Assembly: GCA_009829735.1 (NCBI GenBank)
Contig: CM020618.1
Span: forward strand, 11,809,119 to 11,873,118
Direction: 5' to 3'
Length of the DNA: 64,000 nt
Source of the DNA: Pyropia yezoensis
Lineage: Eukaryota > Rhodophyta > Bangiophyceae > Bangiales > Bangiaceae
The notes beneath the pieces were generated by a model. The model had not been told where the DNA came from and searched no databases. It saw only the letters and a program-made list of their open reading frames with translations. How positions within the stretch are numbered: position 1 is the first letter of the stretch; every line of letters begins with the position of its first letter. The position numbers and the translations under genes were made by a program. Below are positions 52,095-62,057 of the stretch, piece after piece.

Positions 52095-54542
52095 GGCGGT
52101 CGGCGAGGCGCGGCAGCGACGGCGACGGGGGGTTCGGGGGGGAACGGGGCCGTAGAGTTGGCCAGTGGGTGTGGCGCCGCGCCCGCGGTCCGCCGGTTTC
52201 GCCACTGCCGTCGACGACAGCGTCGCCAAACTCCCCTCCCCCCCAAAAAGCCACGCCGCCCCGGCCGCCGCCGCGGGCCGCCGCCGCAGGCCACCGCGCG
52301 GGCCGCCGCCGCAGGTCACCGCAGTTGGCCGCCGCCGCGGTCCATCGAGCGCACGGCCAGGGTACGCTCGGCCGTGGAGGGGAACCCCGACAGTACCCGC
52401 CTGACGGCACACCCGCTCCTGTGACAGTGGCGGAGGCGGTCAGCCTTCCCCCCTCCTCCCGCCCTCCTTCCAAGGAACCCCAACAACGGCGGTGGGCGCG
52501 ATGTCCGGGGACAAAGGGGATGTGCTCAAGGGGAAAAAGGAAAAAGGGAAGAGGGGGACGCCACCAGGTCTGACTACCTACGGTTCGCCTCTGGAGCAGG
52601 CGGTGACACGCCCGCGCGAGGCTCTTGGCGGCCGCCGCGGCGAGGACGCAGTGGCCGCCGTCCACCACGGAGGTGGCACGACAGTGGTGGAGGGAGGCCG
52701 GGGCGCTTGGGGAGGAAGAGAGAACACGAGAGGGGGAAGTGTAAGAGGATTGGGGGGAGGGTGGGGAGGGGGTGTGGAGCCAGGGAGGGTAGTGGGGCGG
52801 GCCGCTCGACGTTGCAAGCATGATATTGTGACGGGGTCTCCGCCTCCGGGCGGCGGGCGGACTGCCGACCCGGCGGCGGTGGGAGGGGGCGGTGGCAGGC
52901 GGGCGCTACTGTCTGTCCTTCACCATGACGCGCGCGTGCGGGCGCGCGGACGTGGGATGCCTGCGGGCGCGGTCGCTGCACAACGCCGCGGCAGGCAGGA
53001 TCAGGCGGGCACCGACACCCCCCGGGACACTCTGTCGATGGCCCCACCGCGGTCGCGCGCACGGGGTCACCCTCATGGTGGAACACAAGGATACACTCCA
53101 CTCCGCATCGAGACTATCGCACTCCGCATCGAGACTATTCCACTCCGGGTACGCGGAGAGGGGGCTTAAGGGCATGCGGCTTGCGGCTGTGGTTCACCCA
53201 CTCCGCATCGAGACTGCAGCGTGGACCTTCGAGACTGCAGCGTGGACCTATGCGAAGCGTGCAATCGGCGTTGGCAGACCGGGCCGCATTCATTTCGTGG
53301 CTGGCAATCAACGAGCCGCCGCTGTCTGAACCGCAAATTCGAGCCACCGTCGCATGCCTGCTGGCATTTCTCACGTTCCTGGTCCGATCTGGGACGTGCC
53401 ACGTTCCAGGCTTTTCGGGGTTCAATGACGATCCAAAAAGAACTGTTCTGGCGTAAATAATGCGGCCGCCCGAAGGCCCGCGACGCGGCGCGCCCCGCGC
53501 CCCGCGCCGCGCCGCTCGCCGCGCCCCGCCCGCCACACGCGCACCCCGCAGCATTCCTGCTTTGGGAGCAACGCGCACAGGGCCCTCACCCCTCGCAGCG
53601 ACGCAGCGCCCCCAGTACCGCGCGCGTTGCGCGCGGCGCTTGCGGCGCGCGTGTCGCTTTTTTTTTCTGGCTTTCCCGCCCGCAGCTCGTTTCTCGCAGC
53701 CTACCATCGTTTGGGAGCCTCCTTGGGAGCAGTCAGGCCTACGTGGAGCCACGCCGGAGGCGCCCGACGCCTTGGCAGGGCGGCTATCTCCCGCCGTCAG
53801 GGGGGCCCATTTTGAGGGCATTAGCGACCATGTGACCTCCATTGCTCTCTCGGACGACATGAGCGACCCTAGTACGAGGGCACCCGCCAGGGCTCTGGCA
53901 GACGGTCGCTGTTCGCGTCTTTCCTACCAGCCTACCACCTGTGCCATGACACTCGGTCACATACTTACACCACAATAAACTTATCATCCGAACTGTGTGG
54001 ACGACTTCTTTCGCGCCGAGCTGCCTCACACGTCGTGCACTTGTGGTACTTGCAGTGTATCCCTGCATTTGAGAGTCCACCCCATATCTCGCAACGAAGT
54101 GCGTCTTGTCCAGTACTGGTTCCAGTTGGTGGAAGTACGATACTCGCGTTCACAATATGTGAATTGCCGATGATCTAATCAGATACCGGAGGCGGGCTAC
54201 TGTACTCATTTTGCCACATATGCGGCCGAGATACGTGACTGCAAGCGCTTCGCCGCCACTAGCTGCGAGGGGGCTGGATCATACCGTGGCCGCCCGTCCC
54301 GCGCGCGCGGCCACCGGTGAGCCCTCTCGGCGCGGGTCTCCTATCGCGTACCGATCCGAGGGTTCCTATCCCATTGATCCACCATGCCGCTGCCTGTACG
54401 ATCCTCAGTTGCCGGCGCACGGGGATCTACCCCGTCTGCGCCATGCACGATTGCGCCGATGCGGTCTGCACACCGCATGACCCTCCCCCGGCGCATGCGG
54501 CTCCCCCGTCCCTGCTCGACGTACGAGCCCTGCACCGGAGCG
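52095..54542. other. Spacer between host genes and retrotransposon segment
   Basis: No convincing gene. It includes the small repeats at 53,099-53,249 and a GCGCGCC-rich stretch at 53,460-53,650. A 172-codon frame at 53,460-53,978 looks compositional. Confidence 0.4.
53099..53249 (+). repeat. Small interleaved tandem repeats
   Basis: ACTCCGCATCGAGACTA occurs twice about 21 bp apart (53,100-53,138) and again, ending differently, at 53,199-53,215. From there TCGAGACTGCAGCGTGGACC is repeated in tandem (53,209-53,249). Confidence 0.7.
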
Positions 54543-55011
54543 TGTGGCAGAAATGGCCCCACGCAGGGGGGCAGAGCGCGCCATACTAGGACGGGGGACA
54601 ACTCGTCTGACCCGTTCCTCCCTTTGCATTTGATCCCGAGTTTCCCTAAGTCAGGGATACTTTGCTTGATAGTAAATCCAACATGGATTTGAGGGTTTTC
54701 TGCATTCTATCGTCTTGAATTTTCGTGTGGCCCGGTGGGCAGGTGCTGGGGTGGGAGATTCTGAGTGGCGAGATTCTGATAGGACCCTGGGGGGATAAGG
54801 GGAGGGACAGCGGGGCTTGGACTCGCTTCCCCGTCCCGACCAAGAAACTGTTGGCCCACACACCATCTTCTTGTTTGCCAGTGAGGGGATTGCACCACAA
54901 CAGAGACAGCGTGTGTGCGACTTGCACTTTTTCCGGTTCCCCCGACACGGGGGGCAGCCCTTGCGCACCGCCCCAACTTGGGTGCCGTGTGTGCGAGTGG
55001 TTTTTTCCACA
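54543..55011 (+). repeat. Terminal repeat copy 1 (LTR-like)
   Basis: About 469 bp, from TGTGGCAG to CCACA. It lies directly before the gag leader, in the position of a 5' LTR. The right ~340 bp match copies 2 and 3 closely; the left ~125 bp are more diverged. Confidence 0.75.
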
Positions 55012-58000
55012 CTTGGTGGAGCAGCAGGGGACAGAGGTAAACTTTACCTCCGGGTGCACCCGGGTGTAGGGGGCCCTCTGTCTCAGAAAAACGGTGGACT
55101 TGGACCGTATCTTACGAATCGTTAGCCAACATGGCTGGATCGGATCCCCCGTCGTCTGGGGAGTACATGGGTGACGCACGTACTCCAGTGGCTTTGAGTA
55201 CGGGTGAGACACAGGTAGGTGCACCTGGGGTCGCAGAGGGGCTAGAGGTCCCTCAACCAGCAGGACTGGGAGTAAGGGCGGGCAACTGGCCACCCTGACT
55301 CAGTCGGGAGTTTTTTCGGGTGACACCCCCGATGATGGTGGGCCAAAGTCTGGCCACCGGGTGCTACACTCAACGGGAACGTCCCAAGGTGAGAGGACTG
55401 TCCCCGCGGGATCCACTCGGGTTGGAGCCAACTTTGGCTTGGAGCCGTCGCCAACTAGGCTTTTGGAGGACGGCGGACCTCCGTTGGTCGGTGATGGGCT
55501 CGCGCCCTTGCCCCCGGTTGAGACTCCTGAGGATCGTGGTTTCCCCTCAGGTGGACTCCCGGAGGCTGAACGAGACTGAACTGGAGTCGAGAACCCTCTG
55601 CTGTCGGAAACTGTCCGTCGGGAGGCGACCGATGTGTTGCGGAAGGCTTTGCCGGAACTGGTGGTCACGATGACAAATACCATTATGAATCAGATTGTGG
55701 CTGGTTTGCCACATGGTCTCGATGTCCAGACCGGAGTGGGGCTCTCGAGCCCGCAGACGCAGGGAACACTACACCCTACGCCTGTATCGAGGCGTCCCGA
55801 ACAGGGACCCACCCCTGTGACTCCCAACTTGGGAAGCACGGGAACATCATCAGATCGAACGTCTTATAAAGGGGCGTCTCCTGTAGAGATACCGGGGGTT
55901 ACACCCAGCCCGCCGGTGCAGATGGCAGAGACTGGTCAGTATACCCCTCTGCCCCAGCGGCTGTTCCCTCAACGTGAGGTGCCGCCCAAGATCCAGGTTG
56001 CCAACCCAATTTACCAGTATATCTTTGACTGTGAGGCCTACGCCCTGAACAACAAGTCAGTGGCATATGGCCCTGTTCAGGCCCGAGCTATGGGCCGTGC
56101 CAAGAAGAACGTAACTCACTCTTTTGGGCACAAAGCGGACTGGGATGGAGCTTCCCCGCTCCGTGTCTTTGAGTTCCTACGTCGTTTTATTAAGCCTATG
56201 ACGACAATGCCATAAGTGAAGGCATGGCTTTCTACATGCTACAGGAATTCACCGAGGGCGACCTACGGACGGAAATTATATCCGCAATGCCCAGTTCCTC
56301 AAGTGGAGGAGCTGGCGAGGTGACCTCCTACCTAGAGCTCATCAACTGGTTGTTGAGGGCTATGGTTGATGGAGCCGCGTTGGCTTCCTAAGTCGAGGAG
56401 TTTACGCAGGCGCACCAGGAGGAGAATGAGGACGAGTTGTCCTTCGCGGACCGAATCCGTAAGCTTAACAATCTCTGTGGCTTTCTTCACCCACAAGCTG
56501 TGGTGAAGAGTCGCTTTGTTGAAGGTCTCCATTGGTCGGTCTGTATGGAGACCCGGGAGCATATTACCTCCCGGGCGACCCTGGCCGAGTTCGCCAGGTT
56601 CACCTACCGGAGCAGGGAGGCCTACCGCAAGCTGCGAGATGAACAACGCCAGGAACGGCAGGCCGAGTTGGCCAAGGAGAAAGAGGAGGCTCGCAAAGCC
56701 AAAGAGCTACGGGAGGCCCGCCCGATCCGCAAGGAAGGTGCCAGCCGCCGTGGGAACTTCCCAAGGCAGCCTCTTGAGTTCCCAAGTCGGGAAGACCCTC
56801 CCAGGAATGGAGAATCGGTGTTGGAACTGCAACGCTGATGGACACTGGGCGTACGACTGCCCTGTGTTGAGTAGACGCATTCAAAAACTTGTTACGAATG
56901 CAAGCAAGAAGACGGCAACGATCGAAGTACGCTCGCGCCGCGAGGGGAGTACGCGGCCGGTGGCGGCTGTGGCCACAACCTGGGCAGAAGAGGCGGACAC
57001 GTCGTCCTCGGACGCGTCGTCCTCCCCTTCGCCTTCTGACTCTGATGCCAAGTCGGCGGGAAACGAGTAACCGCTGGAGCTGGTCGTCCGAAGCTCACAG
57101 CGGCAGCCTTGGCCAAGTCGGTCAAGAGGACGAATCAACCCTGTCGCACCCTGCGCCGACCCAAAGTAGTCCGCCCACCTCGGGTAGGACTGCCGAAGGA
57201 CGTAAACCCACGTCGGGTCATTGGCTGACCGGAGAGAACTTCCAGGTGGCTGGCCGGGTGCAAATAGCCCCAGGCCGTGCGTGTTGCGCCCGTATCGTAC
57301 TGGATACTGACTCAGGCGCTTCCTTGACTCGCAAGTCGCTGATACCCAAGGAAGTGGAACTCCAACGTTGGAGGTCCAGGGCTACCTATATGATCGACAT
57401 CAACGGTGGGATACTGCCCATTGTCGGTGCTGTGACCCCGCCAACTAGGCTGGGGTCCCATGAGGTCGACGTGACCTATGGTGCGGTTGAGAACATGTCG
57501 GTGCCCCTGCTTCTGGGCACCCCGTATGTGGTCACTCAGGTGCCTTTGATTTGTGGCCCTGAGCACTGGGTTAAGTTGATGAATGGGGAAACTATCCCCA
57601 TCCTTTGTAAGGGGAAGACTGTGGCTACTGTGACAGTATCGCAGTCGAAGCCTGTTTGTTCTGTGAGGGAAAAGTTCACTGCTACCTTGCGTCTGGCCCG
57701 TAAGGTCACGTTGCCTCCCACCTCGGTGGCACGCGTTGACGTGGCAAGTGATTACATGGGGAGCGGGTTGGTGCGCCGTAACCCTCGTCGTGCTCGTAAG
57801 CACCAAGTGCATGTTGCCCGTGGCACGATGGACTCCAAAGCCGGAGTCCCGTGGAAGGTCCAGGAGATGAACCTGAGCTCTTCACCTAAGTATTTCAAGT
57901 CGGGAGCCAAGTTCGGCTATATCGACGAGTACCAGGGTTCGGTGATAGCGGTCACATTCACCTCGGGAGTGACCGGCGGCAAGAAGCCCGCGCAGGAGAA

Positions 58001-60360
58001 GGACAAAGCCAAGTCGGCAGCCCCTCCTCGACCCCATGTGGATATGGAGAATGTTCCGCCCAAGTTTCGGGTTCAAGTTGAACGCCTCTTGGACCAATAT
58101 CACAAGTTGTGGGATGGCGAATTGCGACTCATGAAGGCCACAGAGCACCGGATCGAGCTGAAGCCCGGTGTGGCCCCTATACGTCAAAAACTGCATAGAA
58201 GAGGGCGCCGTTCAAGGGCCCTCGTGAAGGAGCAAGTTGCTCGCGTGGAGGCCCTAGACGTGATTGAGGCTAGCAACGCTGAGTGTGCGAGCCAAGTCGT
58301 GCTCGTCCCCAAACCGGAAGGGACACCACGGTTCTGTATTCGCTACCGTAAGCTGAACCAGAGCACGGTGAAGGATAGTTATCCTCTTCTTAGGTTGGAT
58401 GACTGTCTGGATTCACTGGGGGAGGCAAACGTGTTCTCCACCCTAGACTGTGACGCGGGGTACTGGCAAGTTCCCATTGCCCCGGAGGACAGGAATGAAA
58501 ACCTAGCTTTACCTGTCACTGGGGTACCAACCAGTGCAAGCGGTTGCCGTTTGGGCTTTGCAACGCGCCCGCAGCTTTCCAGCGCGCCATGGACATGATT
58601 CTGGCCGGAGGACGGTGGCAGATCTGTCTCGTGTACCTCGACGACATCATCGTGTACTCCAGAACTCCGAAAGAGCACATTGACCATCTTCGTCAGGTGC
58701 TCACGCTACTTGCTGATGCCGGCGTGTCGCTGAAGGCAAGCAAGTGCCACCTCTTCACTCAAGAGGTGGAGTACTTGGGACATGTTGTCCGTCCGGGACG
58801 CCTCAGTGTCAACGAGAAGAATCTGAAGGCTATCTGCAAGGCCCAGTACCCTCGGACACAAACCCATATGAGGGGCTTCCTCGGGATGTGTAACGTATAC
58901 CGACGTTTCACAAAGGGCTTCGCCAAGGTGGCGAAGCCGCTGAACGAGCTAGTCAGCTCGACGCTTCCGAAGAAACTGCCTCCCCCAAGTCATGTGGAGC
59001 AGGAGTCATTAGAGACACTTCGGGAGTAGTTGCTGAATCCTCACATCTTGGCTATTACCAGGTTGGGAGGCCACTACGGCCTCGACGTGGATGCTACCTA
59101 CGACCAACTTGGTTGCGTGCTGCTACAGCAACAGCCGGACAAGGAGTACTTTCCGGTAGGATACTTCAGCAAGGGGCTAAACTCGGCCGAGCGAAACTAT
59201 GGAGTCACCGAGTGGGAGGGACTCGCAGTGGTGTGGGCGGTGACGTCACATCGTCACTACCTGGAGGGTGAGAATTTCATTATCTGTTGTGACCACCGCG
59301 CGTTGCAGTTCATTTTTAACACGGATTGCACCAACACCCACCTCAACAGGTGGCGGGTGCGGCTGGCGCCCTTCAACTTTGACATTGAGTACCGCGCCGG
59401 CCGGCAACACGCCTTGGCCTACGGTCTGTCTCGGGTACCTACTGAGGGGCTAGACACTAACCCAATCGATGAGGACATCCCCGTTGTGGGGGTGTTCACG
59501 CGCTCGGGTCAAGCGTTGGACCCCGAGGCGCCAGGGAACAAGAACTACTTGCCCCTGTCGGTGGACGTAGTCGTGAAGGCCCAGGCCGATGATCCCTTCT
59601 GCAAGTCGCAGAGGGAGGCGCTTGACGCAGCGGCGAAGACACGATTCTTCGTGGGAGACGATGGCCTCCTCTTGAGGAGGGGAGCAATCCAGGGGACTGA
59701 ACAACTTGTCGCCCCCGCATTCCTCAAGGATTTCATCCTTAAGCAGGAGCATAATGCTCCTACAGGTGGACATTTGGGGTCTAGTAGACTATACCAGACC
59801 CTGAGGACCAGGTACTACTGGCCGTCCATGGTGGTGGACATCTACAGTTGGGTGGCTGCATGCACAAGATGTGTGCAGAAGCGCCTGATGGAACGGCGGT
59901 CCACTACGGCCATGTTGCTGTTCCCGGCGAAGGAGCCATTGGCCGCGTTGGCAATGGACATCCTCGGGCCCCTGCCAGTGACCGAGGAGAGCAACCAGTA
60001 CCTCCTGGTCATCTGCGATCGCTTCACGAAACTTTCGCGAGCGATCCCACTGGAAGAGATCACGGCCATGTCGGTCGTGCCAGCCTTCCTAGATCACTGG
60101 GTTGCCGCGTACGGCATCCCAGATCGTACGCTCTCGGACAACGGACCGCCATTTGCGTCCGTCCTGTTTCGGGGAGTGCTGGACATGTTGGGGGTTCGGA
60201 CAAACAATGCCACCCCCTACCGCCCACAAGCTAATGGGCAGGTGGAGCGCTTCAACAAGACTATTGTTCGGCAGCTGCGCCACTATGTGAGTGAGCACGT
60301 GAAAACGTGGGATCAATACATATCTATTTTGACTACAGCCTACAATTCGCAGGTTCACTC

Positions 60361-60830
60361 TGTGGCAGTATTGAGCCCAGGTAGGGGGGCAACACGTGCC
60401 ATGCCAGGAACGGCAGGCAGCTAGCCTGACCCGTTTCTCCCCATGCACTTGGGTCCATATTCCCTAAGTAAGAGATAGTTAGCTTCGTAGTAAATCCAAC
60501 GTGGATTTGAGGGTTTTCTGCATTTTCATCGTCTTGAACTGTCGTGTGGCCCGGTGGGCAGGTGCTGGGGTGGGAGATTCTGAGTGGCGAGATTCTGATA
60601 GGACCCTGGGGGGATAAGGGGAGGGACAGCGGGGCTTGGACTCGCTTCCCCGTCCCGACCAAGAAACTGTTGGCCCACACACCATCTTCTTGTTTGCCAG
60701 TGAGGGGATTGCTCCACAACAGAGACAGCGTGTGTGCGACTTGCACTTTTTCCGGTTCCCCTGACACGGGAGGCAGGCCTTGCGCACCGCCCCAACTTGA
60801 GTGCTCTGTGTGCGAGTGGGTTTAGCCACA
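60361..60830 (+). repeat. Terminal repeat copy 2, inserted in the integrase region
   Basis: About 470 bp, TGTGGCAG to GCCACA, in the same orientation as copy 1. Flanks CACTC and CACGC are a near-identical 5-bp pair, consistent with an old target-site duplication, so this looks like a solo LTR that landed in the element. Confidence 0.75.
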
Positions 60831-61248
60831 CACGCTTTTACGTCGGAAGCACCCCTCGCTTTTGTGACTCCTCGCCGTGTGCGGTCTACTGCGGTGCAGC
60901 GCCCGCTCCGAAGAAGGGAGGGTGGCTGCGAGACACCTATTGCTACTGAGAGTAAGGTGGAGTTTGCTGCTAGGCTTGAGCAGCTCATCTCTAAAGTCAG
61001 GGCTGAGATGGACAATGCGCAGAAGCGCTACAAGCGTACTTTCGAAAAGACGGTGCGTAACGCCAAGCACGTCCCCAAGCAGGGTGACTGGATGCTAGCA
61101 CATTCGCATGCCCCAACTGGGGGTAAGCTGGTGTTCCAAACGAAGGGAAGATACCAAGTCCTTCGTACAGATGGGCGACGGTTCACCATCGGAAGGGACG
61201 ATGAGATCCGTACCGTCAGCGGACTTGACATGGTGAAAGTTGCACCAC

Positions 61249-61716
61249 TGTGGCAAAAACCACTCGCACACACAGTACCCAAGTTGGGGCGGTGTGCGAG
61301 GGCTGCCTCCCGTGTCGGGGGAACCGGAAGAAGTGCAAGTCGCACACACTCTATCCCTGTTGTGGGGCAATCCCCCCACGGACAAACAAGATGATGGTGT
61401 GTGGTCCAACAGTTTCTTGGTCGGGACGGGGACGCAGGGCCAAGCCCCGCTGTCCCTCCCCTTATCCCCCCAGGGTCCACTCAGAATCTCGCCACTCAGA
61501 ATCTCCCACCCCAGCACCTGCCCACCGGGCCACACGAAAATTCAAGACGATAAATGCAGAAAACCCTCAAATCCAAGTTGGATTTACTACTAAGCTAACT
61601 ATCCCGAACTTAGGGAATATGGACCCAAATGCAGGGGGAGGAACGGATCAGGCTAGTGGCCTGCCGCCCCTTGCATGGCACGTGTTGCCCCCTACCTGGG
61701 GGTCAATACTGCCACA
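61249..61716 (-). repeat. Terminal repeat copy 3, inverted
   Basis: About 468 bp, the reverse complement of copies 1 and 2. It begins where the integrase-derived coding stretch ends. I see no clear target-site duplication around it. Confidence 0.75.
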
Positions 61717-62057
61717 CTCCCCTCTCCTCAGTTCCGACCGACCCGGTCGGCCCTGTGAGGGGGTGCGTAAACGCACGTCTCGGCGTAGGGGGGGACGCGA
61801 CTTGCTGTCCCCCCTTGAGTACGTAACGCGGATGTGGAGGCGGTCACGTTGGCCGCCCCTCTCCTCAAGCTTGCCCACTTGGCAGCTTGCTCTCCTCGGT
61901 TCACACCTCACCACCACCACCACTTCTCCTTCACCTTACACGGGGCCACCCCACGCTGGGGAGGCCACCCGTTTACCCACGATCCGAGTCCCCCTCAACT
62001 CGAGGCGGGTCTCGTGCCGCGATAGCCAGGACGTCTCTCCCCAACTTGGGGAGAGCC
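61717..62057 (+). other. Leader-like stretch before the second gag-like frame
   Basis: About 340 bp with a short ACC/CCA repeat near 61,910. It may be a 5' leader or an LTR end of the next element. No coding region seen. Confidence 0.35.

Larger units (their letters stand above)
54543..61716 (+). mobile_element. Ty3/gypsy-type LTR retrotransposon, broken, with nested repeats
   Basis: Recognisable parts in order are: a gag region from about 55,131 with a CCHC zinc knuckle (CWNCNADGHWAYDCP, about 56,815-56,863); an aspartic protease (about 57,290); reverse transcriptase (about 58,080-58,960, with VYLDDIIVYS); RNase H (about 59,040-59,430); and integrase with an HHCC-like zinc region and catalytic core (about 59,730-60,360), whose C-terminal part lies at about 60,940-61,248. 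The order protease-RT-RNase H-integrase fits Ty3/gypsy. The element is broken, with roughly half a dozen interruptions by eye in addition to a repeat inserted in the integrase region. One terminal-repeat copy stands at the left end and an inverted copy at the right end. The repeat copies differ by only a few per cent over their right two-thirds, so it is relatively young. Its GC content is lower than that of the host genes. Confidence 0.85.

Noticed and set aside
53460-53978. 172-codon frame
   Set aside because: The first half is CGCGCC-rich composition and the rest shows no protein-like pattern.
60361-60830. Terminal repeat copy 2 as the 3' LTR of the element
   Set aside because: Integrase-derived coding sequence continues on its far side and the flanks look like a target duplication, so it is better seen as an insertion.
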